From Patagioenas fasciata (lineage: Eukaryota > Chordata > Aves > Columbiformes > Columbidae): a stretch of 64,000 bases of DNA. Below are positions 44,083 through 57,906 of the stretch, one piece after another. Each line of letters starts with the position of its first letter. Positions within the stretch are counted from its first letter, which is position 1. A program made the translations under genes and the position numbers. The notes under the pieces were generated by a model that made no database searches, was not told the DNA's origin, and saw only the letters and a program-made list of their open reading frames with translations. The stretch spans positions 56,332,049 through 56,396,048 of the forward strand of contig NC_092560.1 of assembly GCF_037038585.1 (NCBI RefSeq). The letters are read 5' to 3'.

Positions 44083-45374
44083 AGTTGTTGTCCCTTAAAC
44101 TAACCTCGGGGTGCCTCCATGACATAGCATCATTAACTAATCCCATCCATGTTTTCAAATTGTCCAGTTAATAACAGAGGCATCAATATGGAACAGTGCA
44201 GGTTGAAAATGAATTCAAAGGTGTTTACTTCAAAGTTATATGTATGAAAACAAGATATGTAGGTAACTTTAAAAAGGAGGGGAAAAAAAAAAAAAAAGTA
44301 GGAAAGGCTCTGTTCTGGAAAACTATAGCTCTGTAAAATATTACTCCCACGATGAAAAACACTTCCCAACATTAAGCTGAGGCAAACGGCTGGTGTAGTT
44401 CTTGAAGGTCTAAATTGGATGTTATTACATAAAATCAGCTGACTCATCTTGTGTGACCTCTACACTCAGTACTGACTGACTGACACTGAAACATTGCAGA
44501 TTTTGCAGCTTTTGTGAAACTGTAGGTGATGCAAGGTGAGTATTTGGAATTATTTCCTTTAAGCTTGCATTACTTCAGTCTTTCCCATTTATGAACAGGA
44601 GATCACTTGATTATCTTGTGGAGTATATTCACTTAAAGAAGTATGTATAATAGTGAGCAGAAAATACTTGAGAAGAGAGTAATGCTCAGTGGATAGAAGA
44701 TAGAGCTGGATTTTTTTTTTTTTTCTGTGTTGGAGGTACTGAATGATGGGAATGTGAGGAATTTTAACTTTTGTCTTCAGAGTAAGATCTCTCTGGTGGA
44801 TATTTGATGAAACCCAAGTCATTGAGCTCAGGGCAGGGTGAGCAGAGGGGAAGAATAATAACTTGTGATGTGTGGAAGACTGGACAAAATCTCAGGACTC
44901 CTCAGTCTTTGCATGCTATGGATTTTCACATGTAAGTCAAATCGGTTCAAATTCATTATCTTCACTCAGTGACTTGATATTCAGGAGATGATGTGAAACA
45001 GTTGATTTGTCACTCCTCTCTTGATGTTTGAGGCAACTGAAGAAAACAACATTTGCTACTTCTTCAGCCAAACCCCGGTGAATATAAGCAAAGAGAGGTC
45101 ACCTTTTGAGTTGCCAGGGCACAGCTGCTTCTAGGGACAGTGCAGCTCTGTTCTGCCCAGTGCTATGGTTAAGGAGAGTGCGATATGTCTCTGGTGTGCT
45201 GTAGATACTTTGCCTGGAATTGAGAGAGAATAAGATACATAGAAATGTGATCTGGTGGCTGGTATGAATTATAGTAATACAGTAATTGCTGCTTTAGGAC
45301 CTAAGCAATTATTTTAAAATGTGTGCCTTAATCTTGTGGGATTTTTTGTTTGTTTGTTTTAACTGTGGTAGTGA

Positions 45375-45398
45375 AATAATGATAATAATAATAATAAT
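45375..45398. repeat. (ATA)n microsatellite
   Basis: A short run of ATA/AAT units; a similar one occurs at about 45953-45965. Confidence 0.9.
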
Positions 45399-48300
45399 CT
45401 CTAGGAAAGACAACTCTTTAGCCATGAAAGCAGCCTGAAGTATCTCTTTTCTTAGTACTAACTTAAGGTTGTCTATAGCTACTTCTTCCTGTGGAATTTT
45501 TACACTTTCTCTATAATTGTGGTTTGAAATCACTCCAAGGCTCTCTGAAACTGTAGCGGTGACTGAGAGAGAAGCTTCTGGCCACAATTCCTGAGCTTGC
45601 CTGCTACAGAGAGGATTGACTGACCTTGGCACTTGACAGACTCCAAAGGTGAATAAAAGGCAGCATGTAATGTATTTACATGTTTGCAAATATTTTGTTT
45701 CACTGGTTAACCTCAGTACTTATTCATGAGAGGATCTGGCCTTGTGCATGACTAAGATTTGCTATGTGTTTTTAAAGCTTATATGCAGTGCTAGCTTTTA
45801 AATTTAATTTTATAAAAAGCAGTAGTTCTGAAACCTATAGCTGATTTCGTATTTGAATACTGGTGAGAGGATGGGAGGTGGGGTTGTTAGTTCCTTGTTC
45901 GTTATAATGACTTGGAGTATATTAACTTTCTTGTTGTGAGAGACTGTGTAAATAATAATAATAATACATACATTTTCTGTTGGAATCTATGCAAAATGTT
46001 TTGGGATCCTATGAAAAATTGCTTCATTTTCTTCTCCTTGATAATTAATGTTTTGTGTAACAGTCCAGATGCTTGGTAATTTATGACCCAGCAGAGGTCA
46101 GCCTTGTGACATTTTTCAAAATATACTCAAAAGAAGTAGAGACAAAGCTATTTTTATAAAAGCCTTTGGAATATCTTTTATAAAATATATTCCTGCAAAT
46201 TCAAGTCAGTGTGATATTACTGTGCTGTAGTTAGATGTGCGGCTTAAATATCTCAGTGTAACTTTGTGTTATAGAAATTGTTTCATATAATTGTTACAAA
46301 TTGTCTCAAATGTTAGCCTCATTGGTGCACTAAAATACCTACTTATTGATTCAACTGGATAACCAACTCTGGAAGTGCAACACTGTTATGTAGTTCAGTG
46401 AAACATCCAGAGGGAACACACAGAACTGTCATTTGAATGCTACATCCTTCAAGTTCACGGTGAAATCCTTAAGTAGTATGGTGTGCCTGTGTAACACTAA
46501 TGACTGGGGCAGGGCAAGAAAAAGTGGGGAGGAAGGTGGGAAGAGTAGGCTAGTATTTAATAACTATTTTCTAAGAGTCTATGATAATTAAAATTGTTCC
46601 TATCTTTCCATAAAAGAGCATTTTTTTGTTTTGTGATGCTTAAAAAAATTAAAGATAGAGAATGGAGGGAAATAAATATTTGTCTCCTGCACCAGCTCAG
46701 AAGCACGAATGATTTGTTCACAACATAAACCGCTATTCCTATGTTGTATCACCATGCTAACATGATCAGTGGTGGTTACTTTGATGCTAATAAGGGTAGC
46801 ACTCGGGTTGTATATGAAGTTGATGATGCAGATTATAATCCTCATTAAGAATAGTGGCAGTCCTGTCACAAATTGGCTGGCTACCAGGTCTGTAAGGTCA
46901 GTTTCAATTGGCAAACTCAACAGCAGCTGACATAATTACTCTGCTCTGCTTAAACATGAACTTAGGTGTACATTAAGCTACCTCTGAAGCAGTTTTATCC
47001 AGTTAGACAGTAGAACTGAGTATGTAATAGCAGCATTGCCAAGGCTTCAGTTGAATCTTCTGCAACAGAACCTGTTTAAATGGCTTGAGCACAACACTGA
47101 GAAATGGGAAAACATGTTGCCTTTTTCATTCAGCCAATTTATTTTCTGAACTTTGCAAAGCTGGTTACTCCTTTATTGTTACTGCATTTTTCGTGTACTC
47201 TGAAGCTGTTCTTCAGAAATTAAAAACCCACTGTGATGAGAACAATATTCTGAGGTTTTGGAGTAGCTAATAAAAACATTGTGTCACTCACAGCAGCAAG
47301 GCTGCAAGTCAGAATCAGCCTCAGGAATAGAGACTGGGTTTTTTTAACGCTTTGCTTTTAAATCCCTTTTTTTTCTTTTTTCTTTTTTCTTTCTAAAATT
47401 TGCCTTCAATGAGGCAATATCAGGTTGGAGCAACAGCAGCTACTACAGGTTGTTATTTTTTTTTTATCTTTTGCAAAAAAACAATTACAAACCACACAAA
47501 ATCTGCCAGAGAGCATGATCTTATAAGAATGTTCTCCAATTAGAAGGAGAAAATAAGAACTTTGTCAAAAGGAAACCTTTCCTGAAACTGAAGTGTTCAT
47601 TAGTGAGCAGTGACAAAAATGCTGTAACATGTTCTTTTTGAATATGTTATGGAAGACACAATGTTTATTATTTGCTGGAGAACAGGAAAGCCAAGATATT
47701 AAGATGGAGAACCATATTTAATGTTAATTAGTAACACTGTGTATTGGTCTTGCTCCTGTCCACTCACTCTGCTGAAATGAAAATAGTGTTGAATGCTTTG
47801 AGCATCCTGTGAACTTAACAGTATGTGCTTATGTAATTAGGTCATAACCTGATGGATGTGCAAAATAAAAAATATTGTGAATTAATGTTGCATGAGTAAC
47901 TATCATTTTATGGTGTTTCCTAGCTTTTGAGTACTTGACTCTGCTGTCTTAACACACACTTTTGAATGAGAGACTGTTATCCTTAGGTCAATTGTTTTTG
48001 CCCAGTTTAAATAGGTGATATTAAGCAGTCAAGGAGGCAGGAGGGATATTTGCCTCAAGATTTTTGAATGGCAAGACTAACACGCTGAGCAAAACAGTTC
48101 CTTGATTTTTTGCTAAATTTTTATTTTTGTTTACAAAGTAGTGTACTGTCTCCTGTCATCCAGCCTGGATAAAGGAATTGCCCTAATGCTTGTGGGTGTA
48201 AGGTATCTTGATAATGATGCTTCAGTGTGTAATGAGTGTAGCAGAGAAGACCGGTCACCACTATTGGTACAGGTAGGTTGTCTCAATGACTGGATAAAAG

Positions 48301-48442
48301 TAACACTACTGATACCATGCTGAAGGCTTAGCATGGAGTCGAAGCTGTCTTGACAGGCATTGAATAAGCAAGGTCTAATGCTATCAACAAGCTTCAGATT
48401 GAGAAATACACAAGCTCTGAATCACCCCACTTTTTTCATTTT

Positions 48443-48515
48443 CTTTTTTGTTTGTTTGTGTTTTGTTTGTTTTTTTTTTTTTGTTTGTTTGTTTCTGTTT
48501 TTGTGTTTGTGTTTT
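48443..48515. repeat. (TTTG)n/T-rich simple repeat
   Basis: TTTG units with a T-rich core; the plus-strand ORF starting 48448 is low complexity for this reason. Confidence 0.9.
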
Positions 48516-50204
48516 AATACACTTATCCTCTGAGGTGTTTGCTTCTGATACAAAAGGTTTTTCAATACATGTAACTATCTTTGCTCAGGGAAGAACAGCC
48601 ACTATTAACACAAACTTCTGTCAAAAACTTCATATGCCATTGAAAGCATTAAGTAAGATGATGTTACTGTCTTCAGTTTCCTGTGTCTTTAGTCCTTGCC
48701 CTAACACAGTTATTACCTTGTTGAAAGTTGCCTAAATGTAGTACATGTTGAAACTCATCTTCTCTCACAACCTTTTTTGATGCTGAGGTGTCGACTACTT
48801 AGGTGTTCTCTGTTACCAGAGTAAGGACCAGGTTCTTTCTATGACCTCTGTAAGTTCAGCTTCTAACTTGAATCTTGTGAAACCTGTTCTCCAAGTGTGG
48901 TCATAATTGCACTTGACCACCTCAAGAGTAGCAAGTCCTTCATAGTGCTATCTTGAAACACCACACAAGACCATTACGCAAGTTTCACAGATTAAATAAA
49001 AATTGTTGAACGTCATACAAAAGGAGGATGGGGCAGTAAAGGGGTGTGCAGAGAGAGGTGAGCCATGAGATTAGATGTTGTTTGGACAAAATCAATGGAA
49101 TAATGTTACTGGAAGGAGATGTAACCTTTTCTGGCTGTCAAGATCCCTGTTACAGCCATGTGACAATTATCCGGCCCTGCCAGTAGTTACTACAGTTTCA
49201 TTCAGCTTTATACATGATTGTATGAACAACAGAAATTAAAGTAATGCACAAGAAGGTAATAAAAAAGATTCCATAAATAGACTAGCTCAGTCTTATATTC
49301 TGTTTACTTAATGAAAGCTAAACTAGGAGAAGACTTGGAAAGTAGAGATGGCTACCTGTGGGTACCTAGGGGTTTACCAGGGAGCAGGACAGGTTCTTTC
49401 CACAGGTTACTTTGAAGGCTTGCAGTTGACTGAGTTTCTTTCTGCTTATGGCATGCTTCTATCTTTACCAAAATGAAATATAGTGCTGTGGGAGGGAAAA
49501 GATGTCCAACAGTTCTCTGTGAAGAAATGCTGAAAGCTAACATGTGCTCAGGAAGCTGGAAAGCATCTTCAGGCAACTTTTCGAAGGACTGTTATTTGCA
49601 ATACGCAGAGAACTACGCAGTTCTCTGTCTTCAGAAATCCTCTTGCAAGTTTATTTGAAAAGTGGAATAAAAAAACCACTAAGCATCTTCAGGAACAAAG
49701 CTGAAACTATGAATGGCTGTGCATTACCTTTTAGGATGAGAGGTACATCTCCACTCTTGCAACCTTGCTATGGTCTTGCCAGTATCACATGCATTGCCTT
49801 ACCCAAAGAACACAAGAGAAATAAAAAAGATGTCATCAAGAATGCTTACAGTCTTTTTATTATTTCCCTCTAAATTGCAGACAAAATTTTCTGTTAGGGG
49901 GCCTGCTTTGCAATACTGTGCTGTAGCTTAAATTGCAGTTAACCCCCTCGGGTTTCAAGAAAGAGACTGATGGGTAAGCTTCTGCATCTGTAATGTCTCC
50001 ATGAGCAGAGATACGCTTCTTTTTTGGACCCTGTTTTAGAACTTTTCAGAGTAGTAGGACTGATATTTCCTCAGATTGCCTTAAAAGCTTAACAGGTGTT
50101 AACTGCAATCTTGGTTTTGGGAAGTAGGGTGTGATTTTTTTTTTTTTTTTTATATTCTTGGGCAGTACAAAGTGGTAAGTTTAATTAGGAACTTCATCAC
50201 CATT

Positions 50205-52275
50205 TAACACACATAGTGGAGTAGCCAATGTGGAGAGGTATGCCGTTGGACCTTGTCCTAACAAATCAAAGAGAACTGGTTGGAGATGCCAGGTTTAGGA
50301 ACAGCTTTGGCTAGACCAACCATGAAATGATGGAGTTCAGGATCCTGTGTGGAGGAAGCAGGGCAATAAGTAGGGCTAAAACCATGGGCTTTAGCAGGAA
50401 GAACTTTGGCCTCTTCAGGGTCCTGCTTGGAAGAATCCTATGGGCTAAGGCTCTAGAAGGTTGAGGGGTCCAAGAGAGCTGGTTAATATTTAAGCATCAC
50501 TTACTCCGAGCTCAAGACCGAGGCATCGCTATGAGCAAGAGATCAAGTCAAGGGAGTAAGAGGTCAGTGTGGGTGAGTAAGAAGCTCCTGTCAAAACTCA
50601 GGTGGAAGAAGGTTGTTTATGTAATGTGGAAAAAGGGACAGACCACCTGGGAGGAACACAAGAATGCTGTTAGAGTGCACACGGATGCGATGAGGAAGGT
50701 CAAGCTCCACTTGGAACCAAGCCTGGCCAGGGATGTCAAGGGCAACAAGAAGAGCTTCTTCAAGTACGTCAGCAGCAAAAGGAAGATTAGGGAAAACGTA
50801 GGTCCTCCGCTGAATAAGGTGGGTTCCCTGGTGAGGGAGGATACAGAGAAGCTGGAATTACTGGACGCCTTCTTTGCTTTTGTCATTGCTGCTGAGACCA
50901 GCCCTCAGGAATCCCAGACCCTGGAAGTAGGAAAGAAAGTCTGGAGAAAAGAAGACTTTCCCTTGGTTGAAGACAATCAGACTAGAGATTGTTTAGGCAA
51001 ACTGGACACCCACGAATCCATGGGCCCCAACGTGATGCACCTGCGAGCGCTGAGGAAACTGGCAGATATTATTGCTAAGCCACTCTCCATCATCTTTGAA
51101 AAGTTGTGGAGAACAGGAGATGTGCCTGAGAACTGGAAGAAAGCCAACATCACTCTAGTCTCCAGAAAGGACAATGAAGATGATCCAGGAAACTACAGGC
51201 CAGTGAGCCCCACCTCCATCCCTGGAAGGATGATGGAGCAACTCATTCTGCACGTCATCTCGAAGCATGTGGAGGAAAAGAAGATTATCAGTAGTCAGCA
51301 TGGATTCACCAAGGGGAGATCATGCTTGACAAATCTGATAGCCTTCTATGATGGTATCACTGGCTGGATAGATGAGGGGAGAGCAGTGGATATTTTCTAC
51401 CTTCAGCAAGGCTTTGGACAGTGTCTCTTACAACATCCTCGTAGATAAGTTCAGAAAGTGCAGACTGGATGAATGCATGGTGAGACGGATGGAGAACTGG
51501 GTGGATGGCAGAACTCAGAGGTTTGTGATCAATGGTGCAGAGTCTGGTTGGAGGCATGTAGTTAGTGGGGTTCCTCAGGGTTCAGTACTGGGTCCAGTCT
51601 TGTTCAAACTGTTCATCAGTGATCTGGATGAAGAGACAGAATGCACCCTCAGAAAGTTTGCTGATGATACTAAACTGAAGGGCTGACACCAGAAGGCTGT
51701 GCTGCTGTTCAGCAAGAGCTGGACAGGCTGGATGACTGGGCAGAGAAGAATCTGATGAACTTCAACAAGAGCAAGTGTAGGGTCCTGCACCTGGGGAGGT
51801 ACAACCCTGGGCACCAGTGCAAGTTCGGCATTGACCCGCTGGAAAGCAGCACTGCAGAGATGGACTTCAGAATTCTGGTCAACAATAGCTTGTCCATGAG
51901 TCAGAAATGTGCCCCTGTGGCCAAGAAGGCCAATGGTATCCTGGGGTGCATTAGGAAAAGTGTGACCAGCAGGTTGAGGGAGGTTATCCTTGCCCTCTAC
52001 TCTGCCCTGGTATGGCTGCATCTGAAGTACTGCATCCAGTTCTGGGGTCCCCAGTTTAAGAAGTCCAGCAGAGAGCTATGAAGATGATTAGGGATCTGGA
52101 GCATCTTTCTGATGAGAAGAGACTGAGAGAGCTGGATCTGTTCAGCCTGTAGAAGAGAAGGCTGAAAGTGGACATATTCCTATGCAATCTGCTTTAGGTG
52201 AACCTGCTCTAGCAGGTGGGTTGGACTAGGTGATCTTCAGAGGTTCCTTCCAATCCCAACCATTCTGTGATTCTG
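50205..52275 (+). mobile_element. CR1 LINE copy with two-frame RT
   Basis: A 5'-truncated CR1. A frame at 50531-51448 (305 aa) spans the pre-RT linker (KSFFKYVSSKRKIRENVGPP) and RT start (PGNYRPVSPTSIPGRMMEQL; HGFTKGRSCLTNLIAFYDGI). It shifts frame near 51400, inside the DFSKAFD block. The frame at 51372-51686 continues through [20 protein letters not shown] and FADDTKL (FADD at 51657-51668) and stops at TGA. A third frame (51755-52081) has the C-terminal part WGPQFKKSS. The 3' end near 52275 shows the CR1 tail GGTTGGACTAGGTGATC then CATTCTGTGATTCTG. Not functional. Confidence 0.94.
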
Positions 52276-55200
52276 TATTTTTCATAGTTGTCTATTGTTG
52301 TCTGTGGGGAGCATGTGGGCATGTTTTACTGTTACTCCACAGTTGTCTCAAAAATAGTAAGGACAATAAGTATGTTATATTGTATAAAATCCAAGGCATG
52401 TTCCTAGAATCTTGACCAGGACATTTTTTTCTTTGTTTAAAAAGCTCTAAAAGTTTGGAGACTTATAACTGATTATTACTAAAGTTAGTGCCATCTGTTA
52501 GCATTGTTAGATTTTTTTTTTTTCTGTTTTTACACACCCTATTGCACTTTCTTTCCCCCCTCAGACTTGATGATGCTTCTGTCAGTGAGCTTATTTCATT
52601 GCCTGTGCTTTTAGAGGGCCTTAGAAAGCTTCTGATATTTGGTGCAGTTCTAGTCTGTTTGATACTGCTGAAACACGTTATGTTTGGAATTCTGTTTTGC
52701 TGTATCTTCTTTCTTTAAGGCAGCTTTGAAGATACTGTTCCCCTTCTAGAGGATCACTGTATTTTTGGGACCTGGCACTTGGATATAGGCCTTGGAAAAC
52801 AATTTTTCTGCACTGCAGTTGTACTGATGCTGCAGGAAGATCTCCGGAGGCATTGGTAAAGAGGCATGAAGGTTTCTTTCATCTTACACACACACACTGC
52901 TAGTAATGTTCAAAATTAATCGTCCTTTGGGTTTTCACTGAGACATTGGTTTTCCTTTCCTTGGACTGGTTGCCCATAAATCTCACTGAGTTGGCACTGT
53001 GCAGCGTGCTGCGATTGCCTTTGCAGGGCTGCCAACCCGCCAGTATATGCCAAGCTTGTGCCACACCTCTCAAAATGCACAAAACCATGTTCCCAGGTTC
53101 TGTTTCCAACTGCATTTCTTTCAGTTAATAGATAAGCTTTTCCCTAGAGCCTTACACCAGTGAGATTCATACTTCTTCCAGGCTAATATCCAGGCATCAA
53201 AACTTGTATCAGCAACAGCTATTTGGCATCCACCTTAGTGTGCCACAGCTCTCTCCTTGCAACAAGTTTATTGTTCCCCTGGCACCTCACAAATTCTTTG
53301 CCTCCCCCATCATAAAAGCCCAAACCATCTCTGCTTCTTTGACTGCAATCTCTTGAATTATTTCACCCTTTTTGTTTTCCTGTGAACACTGTTGTCTTTA
53401 GTGACTGCATTACTTTGTAACTGTTTCCTAATTGCTGCCTTGTTTAACTCCTTTCTAGGCAAGCAGACTTAGGAATCCCAACAAACTGTCATAGGCAAAG
53501 GCTGTCATGTTTACACAGTTACAGATTCTTTGGTTTCAACCTGGATAGCTTATCCAAAAGGTTTAAGTGTGTTTTCTTTGGAGTTTCAAAAAGAGTTTGT
53601 CTTCCGTATTATGTAAGAGTTGAGAATTTTCATCAACTATGCCTTCATGGCTTCCTACAGGACACATCATTTTAATTTACTGCTATAGTTTGCAATGACG
53701 TCCCTAACAAAAAGATCTGCATAACATTCAGGGTATTTTAAGAGATTACTTCATTGTTATGAAGAGAGACATTTTAGTAATAGAAGCCTCATTGTCTGTG
53801 AGATGAAACATAACAGACTAAAATGACTAGAAACTGAATTCAGACAAATTTGGATTAGAAATTAGGAGCCATTTATTTATTATACTAGTAGAAAAAAGTA
53901 ACTATGGTAAATGCTTACAAAGGGATTGAAGTGAATTTTCAATCAGAATCTTAATAACAGTATGGAGCAGTACTTGAAAAGTCAGTAAAGTTTTAGTCTT
54001 CCTGAAAGTCATCTTACTTTTTCCTGTCCAGAAGGCAGTCAGCCATGCTACTTAATTAAAACAAGAATTGTTTTACTCTGGTTAGGTGTTGCTTTCTATG
54101 TTGGACTACCTAGGCTCCTTACTCTAATGAAACATAAGTGTTTCCCTACCTTCTCTTGCACGTCTCATTAGTGGGACTCAATATCAAACGTCTCTCACAT
54201 TGGACCTTTATAGATTTTTCAGCAGTCAACATATTGACAAATATACTTGATAGAAGCAGTTGAATGTCTACAAAGTTTTTAGATAATTCTAATTTTTAAA
54301 TTCATAGATAAAAATAAGTATAAATTATTACCTATTTATTGATTTAAACACCTATACTATTAATGACTTAGATGTTATTGATCTCCCAAACTCTGTTGCC
54401 AATGCATGCTCACACTAGCTTAACAGGGCAAGACAAGTTTGAGCTGTTAAGTAATTTTGAGGGAAAAGGTAGTAGGGTCAAAAAAAGAGGTCTCTTCTCC
54501 AGTTCATTGTTAGCTTGGGAGAATGAAGGACTTCTTTGTGCTGATATTTGCTGGCATCAAGGTGGGAAACATGAAACTCAGTAACTGAAAAGCTAAGGTT
54601 CAGCTATTGACAAAGGCTACTTTGTAAGGGATGTTTTTTCCTTTAATAGCTTCTGAACTCCATCAAACGTATTATGAGAACAGGAATTATGCAAGAATGT
54701 GGTTAGTGCCAAATCCATACTTATTAAAAAGTGCTTGATAGTCAAGCAAATACATTTGAAAGGTCAGTTGGTTGAAATACACTGTCTAACGTTTTTGTTG
54801 TCAAGTGACTTGAACAATGTTTTTTTTAAATGAGGAAAAGAATTAATGCTGTTCCATTTTGAGACCTAAAAAGGTTACAGTATTAATCTCATGGGAATAC
54901 TCAGAAGCATATTCAACACTGCTGATCTCGCCTTTTTTTTTTTTTTTTTTTTTTTGAGAAAACAGGTAACGGCAGTGAACAAAACTAGTACTACGTAACA
55001 GAAACTAAAGATTTTTCCAGGGAGACTCACAATCCTATTCATTACACCGTGGTGTATCTGAAAAGGCAATATCTTCCTTATCTGGGTACAGTTTGAAGGG
55101 TCATTTTCTTTAATACAAAAAATGTAAAACCATACAAACTTTAACTTCAGACACAGGATAACTTCATTGATATTTATGCATTTTTAAGTACTTAATATGA

Positions 55201-56885
55201 GTATGTAATAGCAAATCACAAAACAACTTTTTGTCAGTTTGTTGCCTTTTAACTTCAGTACATGTCCACTGGCTCCATCATTTTTTGAGACAAAAATGTT
55301 TACTTTTTCTAAAAAGAGCTTATGTCATAATTTTTCTTCATAACTTTTTGAGTGTCGGGTTCTCAGCACCTCTGAACATTTTGGTAGTCCTTTCCCATTA
55401 CCAAGTGACTATAACTGAAGAGAAGAGAAAATAAAGTGGTACTATAACACTTTCAGTTCTTACTACTCTTTTTTGAAAGTAACTTTCTTTCTGACACTCC
55501 GCAGCTTACATATTTTGTGCCAATTATTTCATTAAGTTGTCACAGTATTAGCTTTTTATGATACACAGATGTGACCATGGGCTGGTTTTGGTTCATGACT
55601 GGCTGTGCCTATAGAATGTAGTTGGCATAGTAACACACTGCTCTCCATTGAGACAAGATTATTTGCTTACTTTCCTTGTAGAGACAATATTCTTGGAAGT
55701 CCTTGTGGATGCTTCGCAGTCCCTGACCTGTGGCTTGTAATTCACAAGCATGGGCAATGTGGTCCCCAGTGAACTATCAACCACTTTGAAACCTAATACG
55801 AAATTCATCAGACAACTTGAACGCTTGTCACAAACTATCACAAAACTTAGTCTGGCTTGCAGTGTTTCAGCAGTATTTATCAGAGTTTGCTCTGTAAATG
55901 TAGCATTCTCAGAAATGTAGAACAGTGAATTAATTTTCTCTTTTTGGAAACTGTATTTTAAAAGTGGTCACAGTATTGGGTTTTTTAAATACATGTCTTT
56001 GTTCCTGTTAGCTCAGGGGGTGGACACTTGTTGCCAAGGACTACGCATTTGTCACTTCTTGATGAGTCAAACAAATTAAGTGACACGTGAATCTGTTTAA
56101 AAATCTGTATCATACAGGTTTTCTGTGTGATTTCTGTAGATTTTTTCCATAGTTTTCTGTTCTATAGATTTCCTTCCTGTGTGTTTTTTTTATAACCTGA
56201 CCATTTTTGTTCTCTTTTCCTTCATCCCTCCTCACTACCACCTTAACCCCAGCATGCAAAAGATTTTTAGTGACATAACTAAAACGACTGAAACCCTACA
56301 GATGATTACTACTGTATGCAACTTGATTTATTTAGTCAACCTAAATAACTGACTGGCTATTTAAAAGTACTGTTCCATTCCAGTACTAATGTTTGCAGCC
56401 TAATGGAAAGAAAACTGAAGAAATAATTAGCAGATGACAGAATTCTCAGACATTTCTCAGGAGTGATTTGCAACAGTTCAATTTTTTTAGAACAAAAAAA
56501 TATGAGTGCCCAAAGACAGGAAGAGTATATTGTCTGGGCTTTTGAACATGTGTTCCAGATTTCAGTAGCTTTCATTGTGGCAGATAGTAGATTAAAAAGT
56601 ATCATAAATTCTGCATTTAATTTATGTGTCAAGTTTGAGTGGTCAGGTTAATAAGGACTTGTTTTACCAGATACCAAATTTCAAAGCAGCGTATTTCATG
56701 ACAACAACATGTTACAATTACATAAAAATCTACAAACAATTTAATGAGTTATCAAGAAATCTTTTTATCATTTGAAACACAATACCCCATCCTTTCAAGT
56801 GGTAAGAATTTCATTCATGGGTGGTTCATGTTTGCAGAGATAGAGTCATTTCAAATTGGGGTCACTTTTTTGAAACACTGTGTAT
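52276..56885. other. Intergenic, no gene recognised
   Basis: AT-rich DNA with a (CA)n stub near 52887-52898 and a 23-T run at 54933-54955. No supported exon. Confidence 0.7.
54933..54955. repeat. Poly-T tract
   Basis: A 23-nt T run; no adjacent exon or retroposed tail is identified. Confidence 0.9.
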
Positions 56886-57906
56886 AAAAAAAGTCTCCTG
56901 GGTCAAGATAATGACAGGGAGAGATCATTGACCAATTACTGTCATGGGCAATACAGACTCCTCTGAGGGAAATCAAGTTAATTTATTTCCAATCAAATCA
57001 AGTAGGGTAATAAGAAATAAAATAAAGTCTTAAAACACCTTCTTCCACTCCTCCCTTCTTCCTGGCTCGACTTCACTCCCAATTTCTCTACCTCCTCTGG
57101 AGCAGCTCAGGGTGATGGGGAATGGGGGTTGTGCTCAGTTCATCACACATTGTCTCTCCTCTTCTTCCTCCTCACATTCTTCTCCTGCTCCATATTCTTC
57201 TCCCTTCCACAGGAGACAATTTTCCAACAACTTCTCCAATGTGGCTCCCTCCCATGGGCTGCACTTCTTTATGAAATGCTCCAGCATGGGTCCTTTCCAC
57301 GAGGTGCAGTCCTTCAGGAACAGACTGCTCCAGCACGTGTCCCCCGCAAGGTCACAATTCCTGCCAGAAAACCTACCCCAGAGGGGGGTCCTCTCTCCAC
57401 AGAGTCCCAGATTGTTCCAGGAGTCTGCTCCAGCACAGACTCCACAAAGGGTCACAACCTCCTTTGGGCATCCACCTGCTCCAGTGTGGGGTCCTCCCCA
57501 GGCTGCAGGTAGAGATCTGCTCCTCAATGGACCTATTGGTCCTATTGGCTAGAGGGATCAGCTAACTTGACCATGGTCTGCACCATGGGCTACCAGGGAA
57601 TCTCTGCTCTGCCACCTGGAGCGTCTCCTACACTTCTTCTTCATAGACCTTGCTGTCTGCAGCCCTGTTTCGCTCACATATTCTCTGCTCTTCCAAATAT
57701 TCCACTCTTCTAATTACACAGCAGTTTTTTTCCCTTCTTAACTATGTTATCCGAGAGGATACTGCTGTTGCTGATGGACTTGGCCTTGGCCAGCGGTGTG
57801 TCTGTCTCGTAGCCAGCTGGTTATGGCTCTGTTGGACATGAGAGAAGATTCCAGCATCTCACAGAAGCCACTATTGTAGCCCATCACTACAAAAATCTTG
57901 CCACAC
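56886..57906 (-). mobile_element. LTR-type avian interspersed repeat, truncated
   Basis: A GC-richer kilobase unlike its flanks, with a recurring CTGCTCCAGCA-type motif spaced every few tens of bases. It resembles a high-copy LTR-type repeat family of birds. On the minus strand a poly(A) hexamer AATAAA lies near 56982-56987, suggesting minus orientation with U3 on the right. I find no flanking 5-bp duplication, and the left end appears to stop short of an LTR terminus, so it is probably 3'-truncated. The family assignment is from memory of pattern, not a search. The 146-codon plus-strand ORF at 57112-57552 is a by-product. Confidence 0.55.

Larger units (their letters stand above)
43019..44129 (+). 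mobile_element. Solo LTR (1101 bp) with 5-bp target duplication
   Basis: The LTR 43024-44124 starts TGTGGCAGGATG and ends CCTCCATGACA, and is flanked by TAGCA at 43019-43023 and 44125-44129. Plus-strand order: a GC-richer 5' part (43110-43430), an array of E-box-bearing repeats (43432-43860), a TATA-like TTATATAA near 43869-43876, and a poly(A) signal AATAAA at 44077-44082 followed by GTTGTTG. This is the U3-R-U5 layout of a retroviral LTR. No internal viral genes remain. The 5-bp duplication suggests an ERVL-like or similar family; a family name cannot be given from sequence alone. Minus-strand ORFs at 43364-44014 only reflect the repeat array. Confidence 0.85.
44130..50204. other. Intergenic, no gene recognised
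   Basis: Six kilobases of AT-rich DNA with short simple repeats (ATA repeats at 45375-45398 and about 45953, TTTG-rich at 48443-48515). Small ORFs on both strands lack conserved motifs or splice context. Confidence 0.7.

Noticed and set aside
49544-49873. 109-codon ORF in intergenic DNA
   Set aside because: Overlaps other frames of similar length, has no conserved motif, and no splice or promoter context.
57112-57552. 146-codon plus-strand ORF
   Set aside because: It lies antisense within an LTR-type repeat and has repeat-derived Ser/Pro-rich composition.
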